In this document: piece after piece, positions 28,743 to 38,821 of the stretch
How the letters are laid out: each line of letters opens with the position of its first letter
Numbering within the stretch: position 1 is the stretch's first letter
NCBI RefSeq assembly: GCF_026341815.1
Contig: NZ_JAPENX010000001.1
Location: forward strand, 3,596,001 to 3,660,000
Reading direction: 5' to 3'
From: Streptomyces sp. NBC_00572
GTDB taxonomy: Bacteria > Actinomycetota > Actinomycetes > Streptomycetales > Streptomycetaceae
DNA length: 64,000 bases
Position numbers and translations under genes: made by a program
Notes under the pieces: model-generated
Told to the model about the DNA's origin: nothing
The model's database searches: none
What the model saw: the letters and a program-made list of their open reading frames with translations, nothing else

Positions 28743-29389
28743 TGCGAATCGTCCTCGTCGGACCGCCCGGTGCCGGCAAGGGAACGCAGGCTGCGTTCCT
28801 TGCCAAGAACCTGGACATCCCGCACATCTCCACGGGCGACCTGTTCCGCGCCAACATCTCTCAGGGCACGGAGCTGGGTCTGAAGGCCAAGGCGTTCATG
28901 GACGCCGGGGACCTGGTACCCGACGAGGTGACCATCGGGATGGCCAAGGACCGGATGGAGCAGTCGGACGCCGCCAACGGCTTCCTGCTGGACGGGTTCC
29001 CCCGCAACGTGGCGCAGGCCGAGGCTCTGGACGTGGTCCTGAAGGCCGAGGACATGCAGCTCGACGCGGTCCTGGACCTGGAGGTCCCCGAGGACGAGGT
29101 CGTGAAGCGGATCGCGGGTCGCCGCATCTGCCGTAACGACTCGGCGCACGTGTTCCACCTGACGTACAACGCCCCGAAGACCGAGGGCGTCTGCGACGTC
29201 TGCGGCGGCGAGCTCTTCCAGCGCGACGACGACTCCGAGGAGACCGTCCGCCGGCGCCTGGAGGTCTACCACACGCAGACCGAGCCGATCATCGACTACT
29301 ACCGGGCGCAGAACCTGGTCGTGACGATCTCGGCGCTCGGCAAGGTGGACGAGGTCACCGCGAAGGCGATGGCCGCGCTCAAGAAGTAA
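28742..29389 (+). CDS. adk: Adenylate kinase
   Basis: This 215-residue enzyme converts AMP and ATP to 2 ADP. It starts MRIVLVGPPGAGKGTQ (P loop), with ISTGDLFRANI and FLLDGFPRNVAQAEAL as AMP-binding segments. The long LID domain has CRNDSAH, then CDVC, likely a zinc site of the Cys/His type (about 130-160). It overlaps secY at TGATG, so expression is tied to the spc operon. Confidence 0.98.
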   Translation: MRIVLVGPPGAGKGTQAAFLAKNLDIPHISTGDLFRANISQGTELGLKAKAFMDAGDLVPDEVTIGMAKDRMEQSDAANGFLLDGFPRNVAQAEALDVVLKAEDMQLDAVLDLEVPEDEVVKRIAGRRICRNDSAHVFHLTYNAPKTEGVCDVCGGELFQRDDDSEETVRRRLEVYHTQTEPIIDYYRAQNLVVTISALGKVDEVTAKAMAALKK

Positions 29390-29401
29390 CCCTGGTTCGT
29401 T

Positions 29402-29452
29402 CGATACGGCCGCGGTGCCCCTCGGGGGTGCCGCGGCCGTATCGTTGTTCTG
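29402..29452 (+). terminator. Terminator after adk
   Basis: CGATACGGCCGCGG pairs perfectly with CCGCGGCCGTATCG, followed by TTGTTCTGTT. It would end the spc transcript before map. Confidence 0.85.
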
Positions 29453-29485
29453 TTCCCCGTACTCGATGGAAAGGCCGCGGCCACG

Positions 29486-30337
29486 ATGGTGCAGATCAAG
29501 ACCCCCGAGCAGATCGCGAAGATGCGCGAGGCGGGGCTGGTCGTCGCCGCCATTCACTCGGCGACCCGTGAGGCGGCCGTGCCGGGCGCCACGACCCGTG
29601 ATCTCGACGAGGTCGCGCGGAAGGTCATCGCCGACCACGGGGCGAAGTCGAACTTCCTCGGGTACGGCGGGTTCCCCGCGACGATCTGCACCTCGGTGAA
29701 CGAGGTCGTCGTCCACGGCATCCCCGACGACAAGACCGTCCTCAAGGACGGCGACATCATCTCCATCGACGCGGGCGCCATCGTGGACGGCTGGCACGGT
29801 GACGCGGCCTACACGGCCTTCGTGGGCACCGGGCACGCGCCGGAGCTCGTCGAGCTCTCCCGGGTCACGGAGGAGTCGATGTGGGCCGGTATCGCGGCCA
29901 TGAAGCTCGGCAACCGTCTGGTCGACATCTCGAAGGCCATCGAGACGTACATCAAGCGCCAGCCGCGCCCCGCCGTCGGCGACCACAGCCTCGGCCGGTA
30001 CGGGATCATCGAGGACTACGGCGGCCACGGCATCGGCACCGAGATGCACATGGACCCGCACCTCCTGAACTACGTCTCCCGCAAGCGCGGCAAGGGCCCG
30101 AAGCTGGTCCCCGGCCTCTGCCTGGCGATCGAGCCGATGGTCTCCCTGGGCACCCCCCAGACGGAGGTCCTGAAGGACGACTGGACCGTCATCACCACGG
30201 ACGGCACCTGGTCCTCCCACTGGGAGCACTCGATCGCCCTGACCGAGGAGGGCCCCCTGGTCCTGACGGCGGTCGACGGCGGCAAGGCGAAGCTGGCGGA
30301 GCTGGGCGTGACGGCGGCGCCGGACCCGTTGGCGTAA
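29486..30337 (+). CDS. map: Methionine aminopeptidase, type I
   Basis: This 283-residue enzyme removes the N-terminal Met from new proteins. It starts MVQIKTPEQIAKMREAGLVV. Metal ligands are visible in order: the two Asp (SIDAGAIVDGWHGDAA), His in GGHGIGTEMH, and Glu in AIEPMV and SHWEHSIALTE. It lacks the N-terminal zinc-finger/SH3-binding extension. It lies 96 bases after adk beyond a terminator, so it likely has its own promoter; AAAGGCC precedes the start. Confidence 0.97.
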   Translation: MVQIKTPEQIAKMREAGLVVAAIHSATREAAVPGATTRDLDEVARKVIADHGAKSNFLGYGGFPATICTSVNEVVVHGIPDDKTVLKDGDIISIDAGAIVDGWHGDAAYTAFVGTGHAPELVELSRVTEESMWAGIAAMKLGNRLVDISKAIETYIKRQPRPAVGDHSLGRYGIIEDYGGHGIGTEMHMDPHLLNYVSRKRGKGPKLVPGLCLAIEPMVSLGTPQTEVLKDDWTVITTDGTWSSHWEHSIALTEEGPLVLTAVDGGKAKLAELGVTAAPDPLA

Positions 30338-30608
30338 GGACCGGCCGTCTGTGGCTCCGCGCCGGTTCGCCGGTCGGAGGCCGGCGCGACCCGCTGGGGT
30401 AGCGGGGCGGAGCGGTGTCGTTCGCTCAGGAGTAGCTTTGAAGTTTCTACGGCGTGGTGCCTTGCGTAAGGATCAGTTCGGGTGGGCAGACTTCCCGATT
30501 CGTCTTTTCCTGGGGCCTGACGTAGACTGATGCGTCGGCTCTCGTGTACCCGTGTGTCCGCATACGGCGACGAGAGTCGATCAAGGTAGCCGATTCGAAA
30601 GGCGAAGC
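30338..30608. other. Non-coding region and infA leader
   Basis: No gene is seen. TAGACT (30523) with TTCGTC 18 bases upstream is a weak candidate promoter for infA. GGCGCGACC-type short inverted repeats near 30360-30395 may act as the map terminator. Confidence 0.4.
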
Positions 30609-30830
30609 GTGGCCAAGAAGCAAGGTGCCATCGAAATCGAGGGCACCGTGATCGAGTCCCTCCCGAACGCCATGTTCAGGGTGGAGCTCCAGAACGGTCA
30701 CAAGGTCCTCGCGCACATCTCCGGCAAGATGCGGATGCACTACATCCGAATCCTTCCGGACGACCGGGTCGTGGTGGAGCTTTCTCCGTACGACCTGACG
30801 CGTGGCCGGATCGTCTACCGGTACAAGTAG
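30609..30830 (+). CDS. infA: Translation initiation factor IF-1
   Basis: This 73-residue OB-fold protein starts at GTG 30609 ([26 protein letters not shown]) and ends [13 protein letters not shown]. It binds the 30S A site and assists IF-2 and IF-3. The ribosome site is GAAAGGCGAAGC. It begins the alpha operon segment infA-rpmJ-rpsM-rpsK-rpoA-rplQ. Confidence 0.98.
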   Translation: MAKKQGAIEIEGTVIESLPNAMFRVELQNGHKVLAHISGKMRMHYIRILPDDRVVVELSPYDLTRGRIVYRYK

Positions 30831-30892
30831 ATCTTGCCCGCACCCCGCCTTCACGCGCGGGTGGTGGCACTGACCCGGAGAACCTCACACCC

Positions 30893-31006
30893 ATGAAGGT
30901 CAAGCCGAGCGTCAAGAAGATCTGCGACAAGTGCAAGGTGATCCGCCGTCACGGCCGGGTCATGGTCATTTGCGACAACCTGCGCCACAAGCAGCGCCAG
31001 GGCTGA
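30893..31006 (+). CDS. rpmJ: 50S ribosomal protein L36
   Basis: This 37-residue L36 reads [20 protein letters not shown] and ends [10 protein letters not shown]. Cys at 11, 14 and 27 plus the late His (position 32) form the zinc site, so this is the zinc-binding form. It binds 23S rRNA near the peptidyl transferase region. The gene lies between infA and rpsM in the usual order. Confidence 0.97.
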   Translation: MKVKPSVKKICDKCKVIRRHGRVMVICDNLRHKQRQG

Positions 31007-31196
31007 CGCACGCCGACCGACCTGCAACTTCGCAGTTCTTCGCGCGACGCATAGCAATACGTACATACGCAGAGCCCGTCGGACCGTGATTCACGGTTGA
31101 CGGCACCTCCGGCGGGGGCCGGGGACCCGACCTGTACCTCATACGGCAGCCGGGAACGGTTCTGCAGCAGACCCCCGAGAACACAGGAGCCATTGA

Positions 31197-31577
31197 ATGG
31201 CACGCGTTTCCGGTGTTGACATCCCGCGCGAAAAGCGTGTGGTGGTCGCACTCACCTACGTCTTCGGTATCGGGCGTACCCGGTCCGAGGAGATCCTCGT
31301 CGCGACCGGCGTGAACCCGTCCACCCGTGTCCGCGACCTTGCCGAGGAAGACCTCGTCAAGATCCGCGAGTACGTGGACGCCAACCTCCAGACCGAGGGT
31401 GACCTCCGCCGCGAGATCGCCGCCGACATCCGCCGCAAGGTCGAGATCGGCTGCTACCAGGGTCTGCGCCACCGTCGTGGCCTGCCCGTCCGCGGCCAGC
31501 GCACCAGCACGAACGCTCGTACCCGCAAGGGCCCGCGTCGCGCCATCGCCGGCAAGAAGAAGCCGGGCAAGAAGTAG
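31197..31577 (+). CDS. rpsM: 30S ribosomal protein S13
   Basis: This 126-residue S13 starts [20 protein letters not shown] and contains the helix-two-turn-helix segment [28 protein letters not shown]. The basic tail [21 protein letters not shown] reaches the P-site tRNA. A roughly 190-base spacer separates it from rpmJ and may hold its own promoter, but none was clear. Confidence 0.98.
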   Translation: MARVSGVDIPREKRVVVALTYVFGIGRTRSEEILVATGVNPSTRVRDLAEEDLVKIREYVDANLQTEGDLRREIAADIRRKVEIGCYQGLRHRRGLPVRGQRTSTNARTRKGPRRAIAGKKKPGKK

Positions 31578-31643
31578 TCCTCAGCGGACGCTTGACCAAG
31601 CGGTCTTCGCTGTAGGACCGACCACCTCCCGTAGGAGTTATAG

Positions 31644-32048
31644 ATGCCCCCCAAGGGTCGTCAGGGCGCTGCCAAGAAGGTGCGCCGCAAGGAAAAGAAG
31701 AACGTCGCTCACGGGCACGCTCACATCAAGAGCACGTTCAACAACACCATCGTCTCGATCACGGACCCCGCGGGCAACGTGATCTCCTGGGCCTCCGCCG
31801 GCCACGTCGGCTTCAAGGGCTCACGCAAGTCGACCCCGTTCGCCGCGCAGATGGCCGCCGAGTCGGCCGCTCGCCGCGCGCAGGAGCACGGCATGCGCAA
31901 GGTTGACGTCTTCGTCAAGGGTCCGGGCTCCGGCCGCGAGACCGCGATCCGCTCCCTCCAGGCCACGGGCCTCGAGGTCGGTTCGATCCAGGACGTCACC
32001 CCCACGCCGCACAACGGCTGCCGTCCCCCCAAGCGCCGCCGCGTCTGA
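31644..32048 (+). CDS. rpsK: 30S ribosomal protein S11
   Basis: This 134-residue S11 starts [20 protein letters not shown] and contains [21 protein letters not shown] and [19 protein letters not shown]; it ends PPKRRRV. It lies on the 30S platform beside the mRNA path. GTAGGAG gives a clear ribosome site. Confidence 0.98.
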   Translation: MPPKGRQGAAKKVRRKEKKNVAHGHAHIKSTFNNTIVSITDPAGNVISWASAGHVGFKGSRKSTPFAAQMAAESAARRAQEHGMRKVDVFVKGPGSGRETAIRSLQATGLEVGSIQDVTPTPHNGCRPPKRRRV

Positions 32049-32073
32049 CGCACGGCTGCTTGACTGAGGACTT

Positions 32074-32106
32074 CGGGCGGTACGGCTCTTCGGACCGTGC
32101 CGCCCG
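32074..32106 (+). promoter_or_regulatory. UUCG-capped hairpin between rpsK and rpoA
   Basis: CGGGCGGTACGG and CCGTGCCGCCCG pair (with one G-U pair) around a CTC-TTCG-GA apex. The 134-base rpsK-rpoA gap also contains a GCAGTAC tandem repeat. It could be a stabiliser, processing site or attenuator controlling rpoA. Confidence 0.5.
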
Positions 32107-32182
32107 TACCCTTGCAGTACGCAGTACGCAGCACTCCGTCGGGCGTCAAATAGTGGGCGTCCACGACTGAAGGATTGAACAC

Positions 32183-33205
32183 ATGCTTATCGCTCAGCGT
32201 CCGTCGCTGACCGAAGAGGTCGTCGACGAGTTCCGCTCCCGGTTCGTCATCGAGCCGCTGGAGCCGGGCTTCGGCTACACCCTCGGCAACTCGCTCCGCC
32301 GTACCCTCCTCTCCTCGATCCCGGGTGCCGCTGTCACCAGCATCCGCATCGACGGTGTCCTGCACGAGTTCACCACCGTGCCGGGCGTCAAGGAGGACGT
32401 GACCGACCTCATCCTCAACATCAAGCAGCTGGTCGTCTCCTCGGAGCACGACGAGCCGGTCGTGATGTACCTGCGCAAGCAGGGCCCGGGTCTGGTCACC
32501 GCCGCCGACATCGCGCCCCCGGCCGGTGTCGAGGTGCACAACCCCGACCTCGTCCTCGCCACGCTCAACGGCAAGGGCAAGCTGGAGATGGAGCTGACCG
32601 TCGAGCGCGGTCGCGGCTACGTCTCCGCCGTGCAGAACAAGCAGGTGGGCCAGGAGATCGGTCGCATTCCGGTCGACTCCATCTACTCCCCGGTGCTCAA
32701 GGTCACGTACAAGGTCGAGGCGACCCGTGTCGAGCAGCGCACCGACTTCGACAAGCTGATCGTCGACGTCGAGACCAAGCAGGCCATGCGCCCGCGTGAC
32801 GCCATGGCGTCCGCCGGTAAGACCCTGGTCGAGCTGTTCGGTCTGGCGCGCGAGCTCAACATCGACGCCGAGGGCATCGACATGGGCCCGTCCCCCACGG
32901 ACGCCGCCCTTGCCGCCGACCTGGCGCTGCCGATCGAGGAGCTCGAGCTCACCGTTCGTTCGTACAACTGCCTCAAGCGCGAGGGCATCCACTCCGTGGG
33001 TGAGCTCGTCGCCCGCTCCGAGGCGGACCTGCTCGACATCCGCAACTTCGGTGCGAAGTCGATCGACGAGGTCAAGGCGAAGCTGGCCGGTATGGGCCTC
33101 GCGCTGAAGGACTCGCCCCCCGGCTTCGACCCGACCGCCGCCGCCGACGCCTTCGGCGCCGACGACGACGCGGACGCGGGCTTCGTCGAGACCGAGCAGT
33201 ACTAG
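32183..33205 (+). CDS. rpoA: RNA polymerase alpha subunit
   Basis: This 340-residue alpha subunit starts [20 protein letters not shown]. The N-terminal domain (1-230) dimerises and scaffolds beta and beta-prime ([20 protein letters not shown]). The C-terminal domain (about 250-320) with [18 protein letters not shown] and [19 protein letters not shown] contacts UP elements and activators. An acidic tail ([16 protein letters not shown]) ends the protein. Confidence 0.98.
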   Translation: MLIAQRPSLTEEVVDEFRSRFVIEPLEPGFGYTLGNSLRRTLLSSIPGAAVTSIRIDGVLHEFTTVPGVKEDVTDLILNIKQLVVSSEHDEPVVMYLRKQGPGLVTAADIAPPAGVEVHNPDLVLATLNGKGKLEMELTVERGRGYVSAVQNKQVGQEIGRIPVDSIYSPVLKVTYKVEATRVEQRTDFDKLIVDVETKQAMRPRDAMASAGKTLVELFGLARELNIDAEGIDMGPSPTDAALAADLALPIEELELTVRSYNCLKREGIHSVGELVARSEADLLDIRNFGAKSIDEVKAKLAGMGLALKDSPPGFDPTAAADAFGADDDADAGFVETEQY

Positions 33206-33233
33206 TAGCTCGGGCCTGACGGTCCAGATTTTG

Positions 33234-33290
33234 CTGCGGGCCGGCTTCGGTCGGCCCCGCAGTTCCCCGCGCCCCTTCGGGAGCGCGGGG
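33234..33290 (+). promoter_or_regulatory. Two consecutive hairpins between rpoA and rplQ
   Basis: CTGCGGG...CCCCGCAG (33234-33262) is followed by CCCCGCGC...GCGCGGGG (33265-33290). Neither has a long U-run. They may reduce read-through to rplQ or stabilise the rpoA mRNA end. Confidence 0.5.
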
Positions 33291-33368
33291 TCTTCGACGG
33301 GCACTCGCCCGCTCGGACACTGACATCGGTACCTCATACGGCCGGTGCAGATCACAAGGAGAAACACC

Positions 33369-33833
33369 ATGCCGCGTCCCGCGAAGGGTGCCCGCCTCGG
33401 CGGTTCCGCCGCGCACGAGAAGCTGCTCCTCGCCAACCTGGCGAAGTCGCTCTTCGAGCACGGCCGCATCACCACCACCGAGGCCAAGGCCCGTCGCCTG
33501 CGTCCGGTCGCCGAGCGCCTGATCACCAAGGCGAAGAAGGGCGACATCCACAACCGTCGCCTGGTGCTGCAGACGATCACCGACAAGGGCATCGTCCACA
33601 CCCTCTTCACCGAGATCGCCCCGCGTTACACGGAGCGCCCCGGTGGCTACACCCGCATCACCAAGATCGGCAACCGTCGTGGCGACAACGCCCCGATGGC
33701 CGTGATCGAGCTGGTCGAGGGCGAGATCGCCAAGAAGGCGACCGTCGCCGAGGCCGAGGCCGCCACCGTGCGCGCCGTCAAGGAGGCCGACGCGGCCGCC
33801 GAGGCTCCGGCCGAGGAGTCGAAGGACGCGTAA
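33369..33833 (+). CDS. rplQ: 50S ribosomal protein L17
   Basis: This 154-residue L17 starts [20 protein letters not shown] at ATG 33369 behind AAGGAG. The core [28 protein letters not shown] sits near the tunnel exit. Residues after about 118 form an Ala/Glu/Lys-rich tail longer than in E. coli. It ends the alpha operon. Confidence 0.98.
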   Translation: MPRPAKGARLGGSAAHEKLLLANLAKSLFEHGRITTTEAKARRLRPVAERLITKAKKGDIHNRRLVLQTITDKGIVHTLFTEIAPRYTERPGGYTRITKIGNRRGDNAPMAVIELVEGEIAKKATVAEAEAATVRAVKEADAAAEAPAEESKDA

Positions 33834-33857
33834 GCGTTTTTCCGACGTTTCTCGTGT

Positions 33858-33895
33858 GCGGGCCCGTACCCCCTTGGGGTGCGGGCCCGTTCCCG
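33858..33895 (+). terminator. Alpha operon terminator
   Basis: GCGGGCCCGTACCCC folds with GGGGTGCGGGCCCG (small bulges) 24 bases after rplQ. truA starts soon after, so read-through is possible. Confidence 0.7.
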
Positions 33896-33916
33896 TGTGT
33901 TTGAGAGGATCTCCGC

Positions 33917-34774
33917 GTGAGCGATGACGTGCAGGACGGTTTCGTACGGGTTCGGCTTGACCTGTCGTACGACGGCAAGGACTTCTCCGGCTGGGCCAAG
34001 CAGTCCCAGGGGCAGCGGACGGTGCAGGGGGACATCGAGGCCGCCCTGCGGACCGTGACCCGGTCCCAGGAGACGTACGAGCTGACCGTGGCCGGCCGGA
34101 CGGACTCCGGGGTGCACGCGCGCGGCCAGGTCGCCCATGTCGACCTGCCCGTCGAGCTGTGGGCCGAGCACCGCGACAAGCTGCTCAGGCGGCTCGCGGG
34201 GCGCCTCTCGCACGATGTGCGGGTCTGGTCCCTGACCGAGGCCCCGAGCGGCTTCAACGCCCGTTTCTCCGCGATCTGGCGCCGTTACGCCTACCGCGTC
34301 ACCGACAACCCCGGCGGGGTCGACCCGCTGCAGCGCGGACACGTCCTGTGGCACGACTGGGCCCTCGACATGGACGCCATGAACGAGGCCGCCGCCGCGC
34401 TCGTCGGCGAGCACGACTTCGCCGCGTACTGCAAGAAGCGCGAGGGCGCCACCACCATCCGCACGCTCCAGGAACTGCGCTGGGTGCGCCGCCCCGACGG
34501 CGTGATGGAAGCCACCGTGAAGGCGGACGCCTTCTGCCACAACATGGTCCGCTCGCTGGTCGGCGCCATGCTCTTCGTCGGCGACGGGCACCGGCCGGTG
34601 GACTGGCCGGGCAAGGTCCTCGCGGCCGGTGTCCGGGACTCCGCCGTGCACGTCGTACGGCCGCACGGGCTCACGCTCGAAGAGGTCGGCTACCCGGCCG
34701 ACGAGCTCCTGGCCGCCCGCAATCTGGCGGCCAGGAACAAGCGGTCACTCCCCGGGAGCGCCGGCTGCTGCTGA
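33917..34774 (+). CDS. truA: tRNA pseudouridine synthase A
   Basis: This 285-residue enzyme makes pseudouridine at positions 38-40 of tRNA anticodon stems. GTG 33917 follows AGAGGAT. The catalytic Asp lies in [15 protein letters not shown] at about 52-66; [11 protein letters not shown] and [17 protein letters not shown] follow as expected. It is downstream of rplQ, the usual actinobacterial order. The C-terminal [13 protein letters not shown] is variable. Confidence 0.96.
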   Translation: MSDDVQDGFVRVRLDLSYDGKDFSGWAKQSQGQRTVQGDIEAALRTVTRSQETYELTVAGRTDSGVHARGQVAHVDLPVELWAEHRDKLLRRLAGRLSHDVRVWSLTEAPSGFNARFSAIWRRYAYRVTDNPGGVDPLQRGHVLWHDWALDMDAMNEAAAALVGEHDFAAYCKKREGATTIRTLQELRWVRRPDGVMEATVKADAFCHNMVRSLVGAMLFVGDGHRPVDWPGKVLAAGVRDSAVHVVRPHGLTLEEVGYPADELLAARNLAARNKRSLPGSAGCC

Positions 34775-35743
34775 GGCCTGGGCGCGGCCGCGGGCGTAGA
34801 TCTGGTTGAAGGCGAAGGTGCCGAGGTCGTCGCTGGCCTGGAAGATCGGCTTGTCGGCCTTGGTGACCTTCTTGCCGTTGGCGAAGCCGGCCTGGGTGAA
34901 GTAGGCGTACCGGCCGATGGAGTTCGAGCGGCGGAGGCAGACCGTGGCGTGGCAGAAGTCACGCACGCCCGCGCCGGTCAGCGGGGCGATGCCGCCGGTG
35001 GCCTGGCTCTTCGCCTTGAGGGCGGCGGCCTCCGAGGGGAAGACGGCGACGCCGACGGTGATCGCCATGCCGTCCTTCACGTAGGTGGCGCGGAGCACCT
35101 TCTGGCAGCCGTTCTTCTTCAGGACGGCGCCGAGGCCGCCCTGGGTGACGGCGGCGCAGTTGGTGGTCGCCGACGTCGCGCCCTTCTTGTACGGGCGCTT
35201 GTTCATCGTCAGCTTCTTGCCCGGGAAGAGGCCCTCCGCGGAGAGCGGGGCCTTGTCCTTCTTCGGGTCCGAGATGTAGTCCTTCGGGTTCGGCGGGGGC
35301 GGCGGCGCCACCGAGGAGAAGGTCGGCTCGGGGGTCGGCGCCGCGGTGGGGGAGACCGTGCCGGTCGGCACCCCGCCGTTCTTGGCCTCGTCGTCCTTCT
35401 TGCCGCTCGCGACCACGGCGGTGGCGACGATCGCGCCGACGACCAGGGCGGCCACGGCTCCGCCGCCGATCATCAGCCAGCGCTTGCGCCGGTTACGGGA
35501 GGCCGAGGCGTCGGCCAGGGCGCCCCAGTCGGGGGTGCCGCCGCCCTGGGCCCCCGGGAAGGGGTCCTGGGGTCCCTGCGCGCCCGGGAAGGGGCTCGGC
35601 TGCTCGCCGTAGCCCTGCTGCCCGTAGCCCTGCTGTCCGTGGCCGGGCTGCCCGCCGTATCCCTGCTGCCCCGGCTGCTGTCCGTACCCCTGCTGCCCGC
35701 CCTGCTGCGGCTCTTGCGGCCACTGCGGTCCCCCAAAGCTCAT
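34745..35743 (-). CDS. Membrane protein with Gln/Gly/Tyr-rich N-terminal repeats
   Basis: This 332-residue protein starts at ATG 35743 ([16 protein letters not shown]). Residues 10-60 repeat [14 protein letters not shown] and GYGEQPS units. A basic stop-transfer (SRNRRKR) and one membrane helix ([20 protein letters not shown]) follow at about 85-115. The extracytoplasmic part has a Pro/Thr-rich linker and a domain of about 190 residues with four Cys in two pairs (NCAAV/GCQKV and [11 protein letters not shown]), suggesting disulfides. Its 3' end overlaps the truA end by 30 bases on opposite strands. The function is not known to me. Confidence 0.75.
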   Translation of the reverse strand: MSFGGPQWPQEPQQGGQQGYGQQPGQQGYGGQPGHGQQGYGQQGYGEQPSPFPGAQGPQDPFPGAQGGGTPDWGALADASASRNRRKRWLMIGGGAVAALVVGAIVATAVVASGKKDDEAKNGGVPTGTVSPTAAPTPEPTFSSVAPPPPPNPKDYISDPKKDKAPLSAEGLFPGKKLTMNKRPYKKGATSATTNCAAVTQGGLGAVLKKNGCQKVLRATYVKDGMAITVGVAVFPSEAAALKAKSQATGGIAPLTGAGVRDFCHATVCLRRSNSIGRYAYFTQAGFANGKKVTKADKPIFQASDDLGTFAFNQIYARGRAQASAAAGAPGE

Positions 35744-35799
35744 GCCGCGCATCCTAAACCGGTTGGGCCGGACGGACGCGGGCGGCGACAATGCACCTC

Positions 35800-37422
35800 A
35801 TGGGACATGTCGAGGCCGCGCATCTTGAGTACTACCTGCCCGACGGGAGGATCCTGCTCGGGGACGCCTCCTTCCGGGTCGGTGAGGGCGCCGTCGTCGC
35901 CCTCGTCGGGGCCAACGGCGCCGGAAAGACCACACTGCTCCGGCTGATCTCCGGAGAGCTCCAGCCGCACGGCGGCTCCGTCACCGTCAGCGGCGGGCTC
36001 GGCGTGATGCCGCAGTTCGTCGGCTCCGTACGGGACGAGTCCACCGTCCGTGACCTGCTGGTCTCGGTGGCGCAGCCCCGGATCAGGGAGGCCGCGAAGG
36101 CCGTCGACGAGGCCGAGCACCTGATCATGACCGTCGACGACGAGGCCGCGCAGATGAAGTACGCGCAGGCCCTCAGCGACTGGGCCGACGTGCAGGGGTA
36201 CGAGGCCGAGACCCTCTGGGACGTCTGCACGATGGCCGCGCTCGGCGTCCCGTACGAGAAGGCGCAGTTCCGGGAGGTCAGGACGCTCTCCGGCGGTGAG
36301 CAGAAGCGGCTCGTCCTGGAGTCGCTGCTGCGCGGCGCCGACGAGGTGCTGCTCCTCGACGAGCCGGACAACTATCTCGACGTCCCCGGCAAGCGGTGGC
36401 TGGAGGAACGGCTGCGGGAGACCCGTAAGACCGTGTTGTTCATCTCTCACGACCGGGAGCTGCTGTCCCGGGGCGCGCAGAAGATCGTCGCGGTCGAGCC
36501 CGGCCCGGCCGGCTCGGACGTGTGGGTGCACGGTGGCGGTTTCGACACCTTCCACGAGGCGCGTCGGGAGCGGTTCGCGCGCTTCGAGGAGCTGAAGCGG
36601 CGCTGGGAGGAGAAGCACGCCCAGCTGAAGAAGCTCGTCCTCAACCTGCGGCAGGCGGCCGCGGTCAGCCACGACATGGCCTCGCGGTACGCGGCGGCGC
36701 AGACCCGGCTGCGGAAGTTCGAGGAGGCGGGGCCGCCGCCGGAGCCGCCGCGCGAGCAGGACATCAAGATGCGGCTGCGTGGCGGCCGCACCGGTGTGCG
36801 TGCTGTGACCTGCGAGAACCTTGAGCTGACCGGGCTGATGAAGCCGTTCTCGCTGGAGATCTTCTACGGCGAGCGGGTCGGCGTCCTCGGCTCGAACGGG
36901 TCGGGCAAGTCGCACTTCCTGCGGCTGCTCGCGGGGGACCCGTCCGTCGCCCACACGGGTGCGTGGAAGCTGGGCGCCCGGGTGGTGCCGGGGCACTTCG
37001 CCCAGACCCACGCGCACCCGGAGCTGACCGGCCGGCCGCTCGTCGACATCCTGTGGACCGAGCACGCCAAGGACCGCGGCGGGGCCATGTCGATGCTGCG
37101 GCGCTACGAGCTGGAGCGGCAGGGCGACCAGCCCTTCGACAAGCTCTCGGGCGGGCAGCAGGCGCGGTTCCAGATCCTGCTCATGGAGCTGCAGGGCACG
37201 ACGGCGCTGCTCCTCGACGAGCCGACGGACAACCTGGACCTGGAGTCGGCGGAGGCCCTGCAGGACGGTCTGGAGTCGTACGACGGGACGGTGCTGGCCG
37301 TGACCCACGACCGGTGGTTCGCGAAGAGCTTCGACCGCTTCCTGGTCTTCGGGTCGGACGGGGTCGTACGGGAAACCACGGAACCGGTGTGGGACGAGCG
37401 GCGGGTCGAGCGGGCGCGCTGA
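35800..37422 (+). CDS. ABC-F family ATPase
   Basis: This protein of about 540 residues has two nucleotide-binding domains and no membrane segment. Domain 1 has Walker A GANGAGKTTLL, signature LSGGEQKRL and Walker B LLLDEPDNYLD. Domain 2 has Walker A GSNGSGKSHFL, signature LSGGQQARF and Walker B LLLDEPTDNLD. The linker (about 240-300) is helical and charged. ABC-F proteins act on ribosomes, either in translation rescue or antibiotic resistance; which applies here cannot be told. In-frame ATGs at 35791 and 35800 are both possible; MGHVEAAHLEYYLPDG fits the family start better. Confidence 0.88.
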   Translation: MGHVEAAHLEYYLPDGRILLGDASFRVGEGAVVALVGANGAGKTTLLRLISGELQPHGGSVTVSGGLGVMPQFVGSVRDESTVRDLLVSVAQPRIREAAKAVDEAEHLIMTVDDEAAQMKYAQALSDWADVQGYEAETLWDVCTMAALGVPYEKAQFREVRTLSGGEQKRLVLESLLRGADEVLLLDEPDNYLDVPGKRWLEERLRETRKTVLFISHDRELLSRGAQKIVAVEPGPAGSDVWVHGGGFDTFHEARRERFARFEELKRRWEEKHAQLKKLVLNLRQAAAVSHDMASRYAAAQTRLRKFEEAGPPPEPPREQDIKMRLRGGRTGVRAVTCENLELTGLMKPFSLEIFYGERVGVLGSNGSGKSHFLRLLAGDPSVAHTGAWKLGARVVPGHFAQTHAHPELTGRPLVDILWTEHAKDRGGAMSMLRRYELERQGDQPFDKLSGGQQARFQILLMELQGTTALLLDEPTDNLDLESAEALQDGLESYDGTVLAVTHDRWFAKSFDRFLVFGSDGVVRETTEPVWDERRVERAR

Positions 37423-37476
37423 CCTGGGGCGGTCGGCGGGTCGGCCGGGCGCGGTGACCTGGTGTCTCTCGGCGTT

Positions 37477-37506
37477 TTGACCCGTCGGGGGGAGCGCGGG
37501 TAGTGT
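37477..37506 (+). promoter_or_regulatory. rplM-rpsI promoter
   Basis: TTGACC, 18 bases, TAGTGT is an excellent HrdB-type promoter. It gives a leader of about 170 bases before the L13 start. Confidence 0.75.
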
Positions 37507-37684
37507 TGCGGTTTGTTATGCGTATTGGCTTCGTCGTTTTCACGCGAAGGGCCTTTACGCAGGTTCCCTGGAGCAGTTACCAGTGGCTCGCATACGGGCG
37601 TCGTTCCCGGCAGTGCAGGCCCCAGCTGCATGATCGCTTCAGGTGTGTCTGGACTCCATCCACTGAAGAAGCGAAGGCTACGAA

Positions 37685-38128
37685 GTGCGTACGTACAGCC
37701 CCAAGCCCGGCGATGTCACTCGCCAGTGGCACATCATCGACGCGCAGGACATCGTCCTGGGCCGTCTGGCGACCACGGCTGCGAACCTCCTGCGAGGCAA
37801 GCACAAGCCGGTTTACGCGCCCCACATGGACATGGGCGACTTCGTCATCATCATCAACGCTGACAAGGTCCACCTGTCCGGCAACAAGAAGACCCAGAAG
37901 CTGGCGTACCGCCACTCCGGCTTCCCGGGTGGTCTGCGCTCGGTCCGTTACGACGAGCTGCTCTCCAAGAACCCGGAGAAGGCCGTCGAGAAGGCCATCA
38001 AGGGCATGATCCCCAAGAACACCCTGGGCCGTCAGATGATCTCGAAGCTGAAGGTCTACGCGGGCGAGAACCACCCGCACGCTGCGCAGCAGCCGGTTCC
38101 GTTCGAGATCACCCAGGTCGCGCAGTAG
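37685..38128 (+). CDS. rplM: 50S ribosomal protein L13
   Basis: This 147-residue L13 starts at GTG 37685 ([20 protein letters not shown]). Standard motifs are [17 protein letters not shown] and [22 protein letters not shown]. It is an early 23S rRNA binder. It forms a two-gene operon with rpsI (44-base gap). Confidence 0.98.
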   Translation: MRTYSPKPGDVTRQWHIIDAQDIVLGRLATTAANLLRGKHKPVYAPHMDMGDFVIIINADKVHLSGNKKTQKLAYRHSGFPGGLRSVRYDELLSKNPEKAVEKAIKGMIPKNTLGRQMISKLKVYAGENHPHAAQQPVPFEITQVAQ

Positions 38129-38172
38129 TTCCGGCCACACCCCCTAAGAACGAAAGAAATCTGAGGAGCATC

Positions 38173-38685
38173 GTGGCCGAGACCACCCCCGAGACCCCCG
38201 TCGACGAGTTCGAGGGCGTTGAGGAGTACACCACCGAGACCGAGCTCGTCGAGGGTGAGTACACCTCCGAGTCGCTCGCGTCCCGCTTCGGCGACCCGCA
38301 GCCGGCCGCCGGCCTGGGCCGTCGCAAGAACGCCATTGCCCGCGTCCGGATCGTTCCGGGCACCGGCAAGTGGAAGATCAACGGTCGCACCCTTGAGGAC
38401 TACTTCCCCAACAAGGTGCACCAGCAGGAAGTCAACGAGCCCTTCAAGGTGCTCGAGCTCGACAACCGCTACGACGTCATCGCCCGCATCGCGGGTGGCG
38501 GTGTCTCCGGCCAGGCCGGCGCCCTGCGCCTCGGTGTGGCCCGTGCGCTGAACGAGGCGGACGTCGAGAACAACCGCCCGGCGCTGAAGAAGGCCGGCTT
38601 CCTCTCCCGCGACGACCGTGCGGTCGAGCGCAAGAAGGCCGGTCTCAAGAAGGCCCGTAAGGCTCCGCAGTACAGCAAGCGTTAA
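38173..38685 (+). CDS. rpsI: 30S ribosomal protein S9
   Basis: This 170-residue S9 starts at GTG 38173. The first 40 residues are an acidic extension ([20 protein letters not shown]) absent from E. coli. The conserved part starts [19 protein letters not shown] and ends KAPQYSKR, whose last Arg touches P-site tRNA. A strong terminator follows. Confidence 0.98.
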   Translation: MAETTPETPVDEFEGVEEYTTETELVEGEYTSESLASRFGDPQPAAGLGRRKNAIARVRIVPGTGKWKINGRTLEDYFPNKVHQQEVNEPFKVLELDNRYDVIARIAGGGVSGQAGALRLGVARALNEADVENNRPALKKAGFLSRDDRAVERKKAGLKKARKAPQYSKR

Positions 38686-38705
38686 TCGCCTGCTCGGTCT
38701 GCTTT

Positions 38706-38752
38706 CGTACGCCCCGGCGGCACTGCCCGTGCCGTCGGGGCGTACGTTTTTT
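38706..38752 (+). terminator. rplM-rpsI terminator
   Basis: CGTACGCCCCGGCGGCAC pairs with GTGCCGTCGGGGCGTACG (one mismatch) followed by TTTTTT, a textbook Rho-independent terminator. Confidence 0.95.
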
Positions 38753-38821
38753 CATAACCTCTTTCTTCTTCACCACTTTCTTCTTTCATCAGCTTGGGCA
38801 CGTATTTCTCGGAGGACAGCT

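Noticed and set aside
31007..31196. A possible small gene between rpmJ and rpsM
   Set aside because: No frame with a ribosome site and codon bias; treated as leader DNA.
34159..34809. Other-frame open stretches within truA and r-protein genes
   Set aside because: Arg/Pro/Ala-rich low-complexity translations without family match; shadows of real genes.
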